A stretch of 64,000 bases of DNA from [Clostridium] aminophilum DSM 10710 (GTDB taxonomy: Bacteria; Bacillota; Clostridia; Lachnospirales; Lachnospiraceae): contig NZ_JONJ01000004.1 of the NCBI RefSeq assembly GCF_000711825.1, positions 1-64,000 of the forward strand. The letters run 5' to 3'. The translations under genes were made by a program, and so were the position numbers. This document shows positions 46,701-55,692 of the stretch, in pieces. The notes under the pieces are model-generated. The model was not told the DNA's origin, searched no databases, and saw only the letters and a program-made list of their open reading frames with translations. Position 1 is the stretch's first letter, and every line of letters begins with the position of its first letter.

Positions 46701-47579
46701 CTACATCAGGTCGCCGGTCTCCCGGAATCTCCGGTACAGATGTTTTTCTCTCGCCGTGGCAACCTGTTCCAGCATCTCCGGAATGTCATCGTTCAGATCT
46801 CCCGCAAGGATCACGTAGTTCGATGCATGGTTGGTGCGGAACACCGTTCCCGGAGAGTCCACCTTTTTCAGGAATATCTCCATCTCATCCATGATCTCGT
46901 CCGGCGTGATCCGCTCGAACCGGCCGCTCACCACATCATCGTACATCTCTGTCCCTTCATACAGACGGAGCGTCAGAAAGGATGCGTATTCCGGGTTCAT
47001 CTTTGAGATCAGATCCGCGCACGCCTCCGCGTGAACGCGAACTTTACCGCGCCCGCCGAGACCGGAGATCAGCGTCACTGATGTGCCGATGCCGCATTTT
47101 TTCAGTTTCTGCCCCGCCCGGATGATCTCCTCCGCGGTCACGCCTTTATGGATGTAGCGAAGAATCTCGTCATCTCCCGATTCCGCTCCCACATAGACCA
47201 GGCCGAGACCGGCGTCCCTGAGCGCGATCAGCTCCTCTTCGGTCTTGTTCAGAATATCCTTTGCGGTTCCGTACGATGAAATCCGGTTCACAAAGGGAAA
47301 TGCCGCATGAATCCGGTTCATGATCTTCACGAGGTCCTCCGTCTTCATCATCAGGGCATCGCCGTCCGCGAGGAACGCCTTGCGGAAATACGGACCGTAT
47401 CCATCATCCTCCAGTTCCTGAATGTCCCGAAAGATCTCCTCCAGACTCCGGACACGGAATTTTTTCTCCTTGTACATATTGCAGAATGTGCAGGTATTAT
47501 GCGCACATCCGATGGTCACCTGCAGGATCAGGCTTCTCGCCTCACTCGGCGGCCGGTATAATATTCCTTCATATTTCAT
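46701..47579 (-). CDS. Radical SAM protein
   Basis: A 292-residue protein with a radical SAM domain. The cluster motif is GCAHNTCTFCNMY (24-36), spaced C-x4-C-x2-C as in part of COG1032, and not the more usual C-x3-C-x2-C. A GAESGDDEILRYIHKGVT segment (about 130-147) binds SAM. The C-terminus ends with a short B12-independent tail. Substrate is unknown. Start follows AGGAGAATCCC. Confidence 0.85.
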   Translation of the reverse strand: MKYEGILYRPPSEARSLILQVTIGCAHNTCTFCNMYKEKKFRVRSLEEIFRDIQELEDDGYGPYFRKAFLADGDALMMKTEDLVKIMNRIHAAFPFVNRISSYGTAKDILNKTEEELIALRDAGLGLVYVGAESGDDEILRYIHKGVTAEEIIRAGQKLKKCGIGTSVTLISGLGGRGKVRVHAEACADLISKMNPEYASFLTLRLYEGTEMYDDVVSGRFERITPDEIMDEMEIFLKKVDSPGTVFRTNHASNYVILAGDLNDDIPEMLEQVATAREKHLYRRFRETGDLM

Positions 47580-47601
47580 GGGATTCTCCTAATGCACGAT
47601 T

Positions 47602-47646
47602 ATGCCCCTGTCCAACGCCGCAGGCGGCGTTTCAGACGGGGGCATA
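47602..47646. terminator. Long perfect hairpin between the LysR remnant and the radical SAM gene
   Basis: ATGCCCCTGTC pairs with GACGGGGGCAT, enclosing a second stem AACGCCGC/GCGGCGTT. No T run follows on the minus strand, so it is either an old terminator of the LysR gene or a 5' structure of the radical SAM message. Confidence 0.45.
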
Positions 47647-47659
47647 CTTGTCTGATTCC

Positions 47660-48094
47660 TTATTCGGTCTCCTCCGAGGACACCGTCTCATATACTTCGT
47701 CACCAACCGCGATCCGTATAAATTCTTCCATCGCGCGGGTCATGTATTTGTTGCGCTTCTTCACGAAATGAATGCGGCGAAGGGAAAGTTTTTCATCCAG
47801 GCGATAGAAATACAGCGGCACATCATATGCGATGTGCTTTGCCAGGCCGTCCGGAATAAAGGCCGCACCGATACCGGAGCAGGCCATATTGAACGCGGAA
47901 ACCACACTGTCCAGTTTCAGAATGATCTGCGGCTGGAAATTGTGCATCTGCGCCATCGCCATCGCGCGCTGATAGAGATTGTTCTCGTCCTTCAGCATGA
48001 CAAACGGCGTGTCTTCCATCTTTTCCAGCGGCAGTTCCGGGCAGTCCGGCTCGTTGTTTCTTCCGGTGCGAACCTCATCCTGCGTCAGCCGGTA
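47660..48094 (-). pseudogene. LysR-type regulator, C-terminal remnant
   Basis: The reading frame gives the second half of a LysR effector-binding domain (CPELPLEKMEDTPFVMLKDE, then DSVVSAFNMACSGIGAAFIPDG), ending normally. The N-terminal DNA-binding domain and the first half of the effector domain are missing. An in-frame stop lies just upstream, at about 48106. The sequence upstream of 48095 is instead the start of a GIY-YIG gene in another frame, which marks a deletion junction. Confidence 0.75.
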
Positions 48095-48095
48095 G

Positions 48096-48221
48096 TCCGT
48101 GAGCTTTCAGCCGGTGCTCCAAATCATTGGTCCATCCGCAGTAGAGCGTTCCGTCCGCACACCGGAGAAGGTATGTGAAGTTACTTCGCTCCGTCGGATT
48201 CTTCGTTCTCTCTGATGACAC
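48096..48221 (-). pseudogene. GIY-YIG endonuclease (UPF0213-like), N-terminal remnant
   Basis: From a possible GTG start at 48221 the frame reads [20 protein letters not shown] followed by LEHRLKAHG, which is the first third of a GIY-YIG protein. The family then continues with a GKGAKYT block, which is missing; the frame ends a few codons later at 48075. It overlaps the 3' end of glgB in another frame. Confidence 0.75.
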
Positions 48222-50919
48222 TTTTCTTCGCCTTCTGTGCAATCTTATCGGCCGCTTTTCCGGCGTCGGCCGCCTTTTTCTTCGCTTTCTTCGCGATCCT
48301 GTCCGCGGTCTTTCCGGCGTCGGCCGCCTTCTTCTTTGCCGTCTCCGCGATCCTGTCAGCGGTCTTTCCGGCGTCGGCCGCCTTCTTCTTCGCCGTCTCC
48401 GCGATCCTGTCCGCGGTCTTTCCGGCATCGGCCGCCTTCTTCTTCGCCGTCTCCGCGATCCTGTCCGCGGTCTTTCCGGCGTCGGCCGCCTTCTTCTTTG
48501 CCGTCTTTGCGACTTTATCCGCTGCCTTTTTTACCGTATCCGTTGCGGACTCCACTGTCGCAAGGATCACTTCCGCCGCCGATTCATCATCCGCAGCTTC
48601 CGTCTTCGGCATCGCATCGACAGTCTCTGCAGTCGATCCGCCGCCGGTCTTCTTTGTTCTTCCGGAAAGTTTCTTTGGCGCTTCCGTCGGGGTGCAGCTG
48701 AAGATCATGACAGCCAGTTCCGGAACATCCACTTCAATCGAGTCCTCCCGGCCGTTCCATGCTTCCTTCTTCGAAGTCTTCACCCTCGTGTTGCCGAGAC
48801 CCGGCCCGCCGTACCGTGCGTCTTCGCTTCCGAAGATCTCCTTGAATTTTCCGGCAAACGGAACGCCGACGCGGAACTTCTTATGTGCCACCGGCGCAAA
48901 ATTGCAGACAAACAGCAGCGTTTCTGCCGGGTCATCCGTCTTTCGGATGAATACGACAATATTCTGCTCCGCATCCATACAGTTTATCCACTCAAAACCG
49001 TCAGAATCGAAGTCTTTTTTCCAAAGTGCCGAATGCTTCCGGTACAATTTGTTCAGATCCCGTACATAATTCTGCGTATTTTTATGGATCGGGTACTCTA
49101 ACAGGTCCCACTCAAGGGAATGTTCTTCACTCCATTCATCCATCTGACCGAATTCCTGTCCCATGAAAAGGAGCTTTTTTCCCGGATGTCCGGTCATGAA
49201 TCCGTATGCGGCACGAAGCTCCGCATACTTCTCCTCCAGCGTCGCCCCCGGCATCTTGTTCACCAGAGATCCCTTTCCGTGAACAACCTCGTCATGACTG
49301 AGCGGGAGAATGAACTTCTCGCTGTACGCATAGATCATGCTGAACGTCAGATCATTGTACCGGCTGTGGCGGAAATACGGATCACACTGCATATAGCGCA
49401 GGAAGTCGTTCATCCATCCCATATTCCATTTGTAATGGAAGCCGAGAGAATTTTCCTTCACGTCGCCGGTGACGTTCGGCCACGCAGTGGACTCTTCCGC
49501 GATCAGGACTGCGCCCTTTTCGCGCTCCCGGAAGACCGAATTCAGATGCTTCAGGAATTCCACCGCTTCAAGATTCTCATTACCGCCATAGATATTGGCC
49601 ACCCACTCGCCCGGCTTTCTTCCGTAGTCGAGGTACAGCATGGACGCAACCGCATCGAAGCGAAGTCCATCGGCATGGAACTCTTCGGTCCAGTACAGCG
49701 CACTTCCGATCAGGAAGTTGGATACCTGCGGACGGCCGTAATTGAAGATGAGTGTACCCCAGTCCGGATGACAACCCTGTCTCGGATCTGCATGTTCATA
49801 GACGCAGGTTCCGTCAAACTGTGCCATTCCCCAGGCATCGCGCGGGAAATGTGCCGGAACCCAGTCAAGAATAACACCGATACCCTTCGAGTGCATATAG
49901 TTGACGAAATACCGGAAATCGTCCGGCGTTCCGAACCGGCTTGTCGGTGCATAATAACCGGTCGTCTGGTATCCCCAGGAGGCGTCCAGCGGATGCTCCA
50001 TTACCGGAAGGAGTTCGACATGAGTGTATCCCATATCCTTCACATATGCCGCAAGGTCATGGGCGATCTCCCGGTAATTATAGAATTCCGTGCCGAGATA
50101 TGCCTTTTCCGCCTCACTTCCCTCTGCATTTTTCCGCTTCCAGGATCCCAGATGGACCTCATAGACCGCCATCGGAAGCTCATCCTGACTGTGTCTTTTC
50201 CGTTCCGCCATCCATTTGTCATCGGTCCAGTGGAACGGATCGGCACTGCAGACAACGGACGCCGTCTTCGGGCGCATCTCCGTCTGATTTGCATACGGAT
50301 CGGCCTTCAGGAACGGCGCACTGTTGTGATTCTTAATTTCAAATTTATAAAGGTCCCCTGCCTTCAGTCCCGGGATGAACAGCTCAAAAACTCCGGAATC
50401 GCCCAGACGTCTCATCTGATGACGCCTTCCATCCCAGAGGTTAAAATCTCCGACCACCGACACGCGCATCGCGCACGGTGCCCAGACCGCAAAATCAACG
50501 CCTTCCACACCATCCACCGTCTTCGGATGGGCACCCAGAATCTTCCAGATCTCATAATGAGTTCCGGCACTGAACTTCTTCAGGTCGCTGTCTTTAATCT
50601 GCGCAGGGAACGCATATGGATCGCACATATCGCAGAGGGTCCCGTTGTCAAACAGGACTTCATAATGATAGGTTCCGATGTCCGCAAGCGGAATGAAAAC
50701 CGCAAAGAAACCGCTCTCATCCACGAGTTCCATCGGATATTTCTTTCTGCTCCCATTCAGGCAGACAGAGATTCCCCTTGCTGTCGGAAGATACGCCTGC
50801 ACCAGTGTACCCTTTTTCTTTCGGTGCGCGCCCAGGATCCGATGCGGGTCAGAAGACTCCGAATATGTAATTTCCTCAATTGCTTTCCAGTCCATCAGAT
50901 CATACAACTTTCCATCCAT
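48181..50919 (-). CDS. glgB: 1,4-alpha-glucan branching enzyme with histone-H1-like repeat tail
   Basis: A 912-residue protein. Two N-terminal CBM48-like modules (about 20-105 and 125-220) are followed by the GH13 barrel with intact catalytic residues D422 (DGLRFDAV), E475 (LIAEESTAW) and D543 ([11 protein letters not shown]). The usual enzyme ends near 742 (AVMIFSCTP). The remaining 170 residues are an acidic linker followed by five 18-residue repeats [18 protein letters not shown], lysine- and alanine-rich, like bacterial H1-type proteins and amphipathic-helix repeats. The tail is encoded by tandem 54-base repeats at 48230-48530. Catalysis is normal; the tail may bind polyanions or granules. 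Confidence 0.95.
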   Translation of the reverse strand: MDGKLYDLMDWKAIEEITYSESSDPHRILGAHRKKKGTLVQAYLPTARGISVCLNGSRKKYPMELVDESGFFAVFIPLADIGTYHYEVLFDNGTLCDMCDPYAFPAQIKDSDLKKFSAGTHYEIWKILGAHPKTVDGVEGVDFAVWAPCAMRVSVVGDFNLWDGRRHQMRRLGDSGVFELFIPGLKAGDLYKFEIKNHNSAPFLKADPYANQTEMRPKTASVVCSADPFHWTDDKWMAERKRHSQDELPMAVYEVHLGSWKRKNAEGSEAEKAYLGTEFYNYREIAHDLAAYVKDMGYTHVELLPVMEHPLDASWGYQTTGYYAPTSRFGTPDDFRYFVNYMHSKGIGVILDWVPAHFPRDAWGMAQFDGTCVYEHADPRQGCHPDWGTLIFNYGRPQVSNFLIGSALYWTEEFHADGLRFDAVASMLYLDYGRKPGEWVANIYGGNENLEAVEFLKHLNSVFREREKGAVLIAEESTAWPNVTGDVKENSLGFHYKWNMGWMNDFLRYMQCDPYFRHSRYNDLTFSMIYAYSEKFILPLSHDEVVHGKGSLVNKMPGATLEEKYAELRAAYGFMTGHPGKKLLFMGQEFGQMDEWSEEHSLEWDLLEYPIHKNTQNYVRDLNKLYRKHSALWKKDFDSDGFEWINCMDAEQNIVVFIRKTDDPAETLLFVCNFAPVAHKKFRVGVPFAGKFKEIFGSEDARYGGPGLGNTRVKTSKKEAWNGREDSIEVDVPELAVMIFSCTPTEAPKKLSGRTKKTGGGSTAETVDAMPKTEAADDESAAEVILATVESATDTVKKAADKVAKTAKKKAADAGKTADRIAETAKKKAADAGKTADRIAETAKKKAADAGKTADRIAETAKKKAADAGKTADRIAKKAKKKAADAGKAADKIAQKAKKSVIRENEESDGAK
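48230..48530 (-). repeat. 54-base tandem repeats in the end of glgB
   Basis: About five copies of a 54-base unit containing GCGGACAGGATCGC and GCCGCCGACGCC (minus strand), coding the 18-residue tail repeats of the branching enzyme. Three copies are nearly identical at the DNA level, suggesting recent duplication. Confidence 0.9.
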
Positions 50920-51029
50920 ATGTCTGCCTCCCGATTTTGAGTTTTACATGGCCTCCGCTTTACTTTCCATGTCAATATAATACAATATTTCATGACGATT
51001 TGAAACAACAAAAAAATCTTGCTTATTCA

Positions 51030-51097
51030 TGTAAGTTATCTTACACTTTATAATTGTATAACTTTTCACCCGATCCCGTTATAACTTCTGTTATAAC
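51030..51097 (+). promoter_or_regulatory. Promoter region of lepB with palindromes
   Basis: A perfect inverted repeat TGTAAG-TTAT-CTTACA (51030-51045) stands just upstream of TATAAT (51049-51054). The palindrome GTTATAAC occurs twice (51078-51085 and 51090-51097), 12 bases apart, in the 5' untranslated part. A weak -35 (TTCATG) precedes. This may be an operator region. Confidence 0.5.
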
Positions 51098-51139
51098 AGT
51101 TGATTTCACGGCTTAAACCGTTAAAGAAAGTGTGATAAA

Positions 51140-51787
51140 ATGGACGACAACATGCGGAGTGAACAGAACACTCCGGAAAATGTTACGGATGGGGACCATA
51201 CATCCCGAAAAAAACCGGAACCAAACGGGAACGGATTCTGGAAGGAACTGCTGAGCTGGGTGGAGATGCTTCTCTGTGCCGCGGCAATCGCATTTTTCCT
51301 GAACCATTTCATCATCGCCAACAGCACCGTACCGACAGGATCCATGGAGAATACCATCCTGCCGGGCGACCGCGTTATGGGACTCCGGCTCACCTATACC
51401 TTCGGGGAACCGGAACGCGGCGACATCGCCATCTTTGTTTATCCGGACGATGAGGAAAAGGGAATCCGTACCTATTATGTCAAGAGAATCATGGGCATGC
51501 CCGGCGACACCGTGGATATCGTGAACGGAAAGGTTTATCTGAACGGCTCCGATACTCCGCTGAATGAACCGTACATCGCGGAAGATATGATGGAGGAGGC
51601 ACCGATGCACTTCACTGTGCCGGAGGGATCCTACTTCATGCTCGGAGATAACCGCAATTACTCCAACGACTCCCGCCGGTGGAAAAACAAGTTCGTCAAA
51701 CGGGACAAGCTGATCGGCAAAGTCTATTTCCGGTATTTCCCGGGAGTGGAGTGGCTGATCGACAAGAATGAAGATTATGCCCATTGA
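51140..51787 (+). CDS. lepB: Signal peptidase I
   Basis: A 215-residue membrane protease that removes signal peptides. The N-terminal 35 residues are charged and cytoplasmic, and a single membrane segment lies at 42-60. The catalytic Ser68 is in VPTGSMENTILPGDRV, Lys115 in YYVKRIMGMPGD, and the family block GDNRNYSNDSR follows. Length is normal. It is followed after 33 bases by the aspartate kinase gene. Confidence 0.97.
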   Translation: MDDNMRSEQNTPENVTDGDHTSRKKPEPNGNGFWKELLSWVEMLLCAAAIAFFLNHFIIANSTVPTGSMENTILPGDRVMGLRLTYTFGEPERGDIAIFVYPDDEEKGIRTYYVKRIMGMPGDTVDIVNGKVYLNGSDTPLNEPYIAEDMMEEAPMHFTVPEGSYFMLGDNRNYSNDSRRWKNKFVKRDKLIGKVYFRYFPGVEWLIDKNEDYAH

Positions 51788-51820
51788 TCAATATTTTAAA
51801 AGGAAGAAACGAGGCTGAAT

Positions 51821-53140
51821 ATGATCAAAGTTGTGAAATTCGGGGGAAGCTCCTTAGCAAGCAGCAAGCAGTTCCAGAAAGTCGGCGATATCATCCGCGC
51901 CGACCGCTCCAGACGTTTTGTCGTTCCGTCTGCTCCGGGAAAACGCACCAAGACCGATGACAAGGTAACCGATCTTCTCTACCGCTGCTATGACGCGGTG
52001 GAAAGCGGTCAGCCCTACGGAAAGATTTTCCAGACCATTCAGGACCGCTACAACTCCATCATCGAAGGTCTCGGCCTCAACCTGAATCTGGACTTTGAAT
52101 TCAAAAAGATCGAAGAGAATTTCAACGCGAAAGCAGGCCGTCACTATGCCGCTTCCCGCGGAGAATATCTGAACGGCATCATCATGGCAAACTATCTCGG
52201 TTACGAGTTCATCGATGCGGCCGATGTCATTTTCTTCGATGAAAACGGCAATTTTGATTCCGAAAAGACCAACGAGGAGCTCGCTGAACGGCTTTCCACC
52301 ATGGACAATGCCGTCATCCCCGGATTCTACGGTTCTCTTCCGGACGGAAGCATCCACACCTTCTCCCGCGGCGGTTCCGACATCACGGGTTCCATCGTCG
52401 CGCGCGCTGTTCGCGCCGATGTCTATGAAAACTGGACCGACGTTTCCGGTTTTCTGGTTACCGACCCGCGCATCGTCGAGGATCCGCTCCCGATCGATAC
52501 CATCACCTACCGTGAGCTCCGCGAGCTGTCCTACATGGGTGCAAGCGTTCTTCATGAGGATGCGATCTTCCCGGTACGAAAAGAGGGAATTCCGATCCAC
52601 ATCATGAATACCAACAGACCGCAGGATCCGGGCACTCTGATCGTCGAGAACACCTGCCGGAAGCCGCATTACACCATCACCGGCATCGCCGGCAAGAAGG
52701 GCTTCTGCTCCATCACAACCGAGAAGGCAATGATGAATGCGGAGATCGGCTACGGCCGCAAGGTTCTGAGCGTATTTGAGGATCTTGGCCTCTCCTTCGA
52801 GCACATCCCGTCCGGCATCGATACGATGACGGTCTTCATCCATCAGGATGAGTTCGTGAACAAGGAACAGCAGGTCATCAGCGGCATCCACCGCGCCGTA
52901 CATCCGGATTCCATCGAACTGGAGTCGGATCTCGCCCTGATCGCGGTTGTCGGCCGCGGCATGAAGAGTGCCCGCGGCACCGCCGGCAGAATCTTCTCCG
53001 CGCTGGCTCATGCCCGCGTCAACGTCAAGATGATTGATCAGGGTTCCAGTGAGCTGAACATCATCATCGGCGTGCGCAATGAAGACTTCGAGACGGCCGT
53101 AAAGGCAATCTACGATATCTTCATCTCCGCTTCCATCTGA
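51821..53140 (+). CDS. lysC: Aspartate kinase
   Basis: A 439-residue enzyme for the first step toward lysine, threonine and methionine. Kinase motifs are KVVKFGGSSLASS (3-15), GFYGSLPDGSIHTFSRGGSDITG and the MGASVLHEDAIFPV block. Two ACT domains lie at about 300-439 (STEKAMMNAEIGYG-type and VVGRGMKSARGTAGR), which bind an amino acid effector. It resembles class III (LysC-type) enzymes. The effector cannot be told from the sequence. Confidence 0.96.
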   Translation: MIKVVKFGGSSLASSKQFQKVGDIIRADRSRRFVVPSAPGKRTKTDDKVTDLLYRCYDAVESGQPYGKIFQTIQDRYNSIIEGLGLNLNLDFEFKKIEENFNAKAGRHYAASRGEYLNGIIMANYLGYEFIDAADVIFFDENGNFDSEKTNEELAERLSTMDNAVIPGFYGSLPDGSIHTFSRGGSDITGSIVARAVRADVYENWTDVSGFLVTDPRIVEDPLPIDTITYRELRELSYMGASVLHEDAIFPVRKEGIPIHIMNTNRPQDPGTLIVENTCRKPHYTITGIAGKKGFCSITTEKAMMNAEIGYGRKVLSVFEDLGLSFEHIPSGIDTMTVFIHQDEFVNKEQQVISGIHRAVHPDSIELESDLALIAVVGRGMKSARGTAGRIFSALAHARVNVKMIDQGSSELNIIIGVRNEDFETAVKAIYDIFISASI

Positions 53141-53240
53141 GAATTGCGGATTGCATTTCCTGCTGAGAATCCTGTCAGAAATCAAACCAAAACAGCTTTT
53201 TGATTTTCGAGACGATTAAATTCCATCTTTCTTTCAAAAA

Positions 53241-53284
53241 AGAAGGACATCCCCGGCTGTGTTTACGCCTTCGGATGTCCTTCT
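53241..53284. terminator. Bidirectional terminator between lysC and the response regulator gene
   Basis: AGAAGGACATCC pairs with GGATGTCCTTCT and has an A run on one side and a T/C-rich run on the other. Both converging genes end at it. Confidence 0.88.
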
Positions 53285-53336
53285 TTCTGCATCTGTGTCT
53301 AAAAAATAGTTGCCATCTCTGATTATGTGCCATCTC

Positions 53337-54026
53337 TCAGACACGGAATCGATAGCCCACGCCCCAGATTGTCTCGATATACTGCGGTTTCGCGGTGTTG
53401 GTCTCGATCTTCTCGCGGATCTTCTTGATGTGAACCGTGATGGTGGCGATATCTCCCAGAGACTCCATGCCCCAGATCTCCCGGAAGAGTTCCTCCTTGG
53501 TGTATACATGATTCGGGTTGGATGCCAGGAATGTCAGAAGATCAAACTCCTTGGTCGTAAAGTTTGTCTCTTTTCCGTTTACCCAAACCCTGCGGGCAGT
53601 ACGGTCGATGCGGATTCCGCGGATTTCGATGATCTCATTTTCCGGATGTCCGGTGCCGATCAGGCGCTCATACCGAGCCAGATGCGCCTTCACCCGGGCA
53701 ACCATCTCGCTCGGGCTGAACGGTTTTGTGATATAGTCGTCCGCGCCGAGGCCGAGGCCGCGAACCTTGTCGATATCGTCTCTCCGCGCCGACACGATGA
53801 TCAGAGGAGTATTCTTCTTCTCGCGAATCTGACGGCAGATCTCAAAGCCGTCGATTCCCGGAAGCATCAGATCCAGCAGAATCAAGTCAAAATCATCCCG
53901 CAGCGCCCGCGCCAGACCGCCCTCGCCGGTATTCTCGATCTCAACCGAAAAACCGGAGATCTCCAGATAGTCGCGTTCCAGTTCCGCGATGCTTTCCTCG
54001 TCTTCTATCACAAGAATGTTGCTCAT
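53337..54026 (-). CDS. OmpR-family response regulator
   Basis: A 229-residue regulator. Receiver domain with D52 in LILLDLMLPGIDG, acidic pair in VIEDEES, and K in DDYITKPFS. Winged helix at 130-229 ending VGYRFRV. Its stop codon is close to the terminator, and its start overlaps the stop of the sensor kinase gene by four bases, so the two form a pair. Signal and targets are unknown. Confidence 0.97.
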   Translation of the reverse strand: MSNILVIEDEESIAELERDYLEISGFSVEIENTGEGGLARALRDDFDLILLDLMLPGIDGFEICRQIREKKNTPLIIVSARRDDIDKVRGLGLGADDYITKPFSPSEMVARVKAHLARYERLIGTGHPENEIIEIRGIRIDRTARRVWVNGKETNFTTKEFDLLTFLASNPNHVYTKEELFREIWGMESLGDIATITVHIKKIREKIETNTAKPQYIETIWGVGYRFRV

Positions 54027-55552
54027 TTCCCATTTCCTCCTTCATCCGTCTGCCCCGAAACCGAAGCGTATTTTTCATCATCCTCCGCTTTCCGGAGTTC
54101 GAAGTGCATGGCGGTTCCCTTGTTCTCGTCGCTGGTCGCCCAGATCCGGCCGCCATGGTCCTCGATGATCTTCTTGACGATCGACAGTCCGATTCCGCTA
54201 CCTCCGCGCTTGGAATTCCGCGATTTGTCGGTGCGGTAGAACCGCTCAAAGATCTTCCGGAGATCCTCTCTGGGGATTCCGACACCGTTGTCTTCGATCA
54301 CCGTCTGAATAAAATCACCCTTATCCAAAATCCGGATGGCAATGCGTCCGGGTTTCTTATCCATATATTTCAGAGAGTTTCCGATAATATTGTTGACCAC
54401 GCGCTTCATCTGCTCCGGGTCCAGAATGACTTTCACATTGTCCGCCACATTGGATCCGTAGGAGAATTCCACGCCTCTGGCTTCCATATCCACGCCGACT
54501 TCCTCGCTGCAGTCGCGGAAGTAATCATTGACCCGCACCTTTACAAAGTTGTACGGAATACGGTTGGTGTCGATTCGCGAATACAATGTCAGCTCATCGA
54601 TCAGGTGATCCATGTCATTGGTTTTATTGTAGATGGTGCGAAGGTACCTGTCCAGTTTCTCCGGTGAATCCGCAATTCCGTCCCGGATCCCCTCGACATA
54701 TCCCTTGATCGCCGTCAGCGGCGTTCGCAGATCATGGGATATATTGCGGATGAGCACACGGCTCTCGCGTTCATTTTCCACTTTTTCCTCTGCGGATTCC
54801 TTCAGTCGGATCCGCATGTCCTCGAAATCCTGACAGAGAAGGCCGATCTCATTGTCGCTCTGTACTTCCAGGGTGAAATCAAGGTTTCCATCCCGGATCT
54901 GCTTGGTCGCCTCCTGCAGTTTCGAGATCGGCTGCAGGATCGTGCGGAACAGCCATGTGGTCAGGAACATGCCGGCCAGAACCATGATCATGATTGCCAT
55001 CAGAATCATCTGCCAGAACATCTGACGGATTAACGGAATCAGACCGGAAAGGCTTGTCACGATAAAAACGGATCCGTAAGCGCCGTCGGTAAAGCGGAAG
55101 TCAATCTGTTTGAGCATATTCGCCTTCGCGCCGTCGATATAGAATCCTGCGCCGGTATTCTGACTCGGATCCTGAAAATCCGGAAGATCGGCGATCGTCA
55201 GGGTGTCCTCCCTGTATCCGTTGTAAATGATCCGGTTATTCTGACGGACGATGATTCCGGAAAAGATTTTGGAAAGCTGATCGTTGACCGTATCCAGATA
55301 GCTCTTGTCCAGCAGGGTATCCGGTGAACTCTTTGTCGTATCCGCCACCGCCCGGGCCGTCGTCTGTGTCATGCGGCTGAGAAGCTGGGTGGAATCGCCG
55401 AGGAGCATATCATACTGGCCCTCAACTCCGTAGGTCTCCTCAATCACATGCAGCTGATACCGCATCATTCCGGCGACCATCAGCACGATCAGAAGAAGAG
55501 GAACCACGGTTGCCGTAAAGAACGTGAGCATGAGCTGGGTCTTTATCTTCAT
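54023..55552 (-). CDS. Sensor histidine kinase
   Basis: A 509-residue membrane kinase. Membrane segments lie at about 8-30 and 176-202, with a sensor region of 145 residues outside the cell between them. A HAMP domain (205-255), H273 in NISHDLRTPLTAIKGY, N box NIIGNSLKYM and G boxes DNGVGIPRED and GGSGIGLSIVKKIIEDHGG follow. It is cotranscribed with the response regulator. Start follows GGAGGTAAAACCT. Confidence 0.96.
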   Translation of the reverse strand: MKIKTQLMLTFFTATVVPLLLIVLMVAGMMRYQLHVIEETYGVEGQYDMLLGDSTQLLSRMTQTTARAVADTTKSSPDTLLDKSYLDTVNDQLSKIFSGIIVRQNNRIIYNGYREDTLTIADLPDFQDPSQNTGAGFYIDGAKANMLKQIDFRFTDGAYGSVFIVTSLSGLIPLIRQMFWQMILMAIMIMVLAGMFLTTWLFRTILQPISKLQEATKQIRDGNLDFTLEVQSDNEIGLLCQDFEDMRIRLKESAEEKVENERESRVLIRNISHDLRTPLTAIKGYVEGIRDGIADSPEKLDRYLRTIYNKTNDMDHLIDELTLYSRIDTNRIPYNFVKVRVNDYFRDCSEEVGVDMEARGVEFSYGSNVADNVKVILDPEQMKRVVNNIIGNSLKYMDKKPGRIAIRILDKGDFIQTVIEDNGVGIPREDLRKIFERFYRTDKSRNSKRGGSGIGLSIVKKIIEDHGGRIWATSDENKGTAMHFELRKAEDDEKYASVSGQTDEGGNGK

Positions 55553-55618
55553 AGGTTTTACCTCCGATTTGCCTCGTATGGAAATATTTTACCACGGAAG
55601 AAGAGGCAAATACATACA

Positions 55619-55653
55619 CAAAGCCGCCGCACCGGATTTCCGGTACGACGGCC
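55619..55653 (-). terminator. Terminator of metK
   Basis: Minus strand GCCGTCGTACCGG pairs with CCGGTGCGGCGGC, followed by a short T run (TTTG). It is 40 bases after the metK stop. Confidence 0.7.
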
Positions 55654-55692
55654 TGCTGATGATTTGAAAAATGATATATTTTAACGGTTTTC

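Noticed and set aside
48075-48428. Arginine-rich reading frame (repeats of [10 protein letters not shown] type) on the minus strand
   Set aside because: It is another frame of the 54-base repeats that code the glgB tail. Only its last third (GIY-YIG-like) has meaning, and that is listed as a remnant.
48230-48530. Possible CRISPR array
   Set aside because: The repeats are contiguous, in frame with glgB and have no unique spacers; they are coding repeats.
49120-50940. 606-codon open frame on the plus strand
   Set aside because: Antisense to glgB, whose domains and catalytic residues are intact.
51854-53185. 443-codon open frame on the minus strand
   Set aside because: Antisense to the aspartate kinase gene; composition rich in Asp and Gly as expected for a shadow frame.
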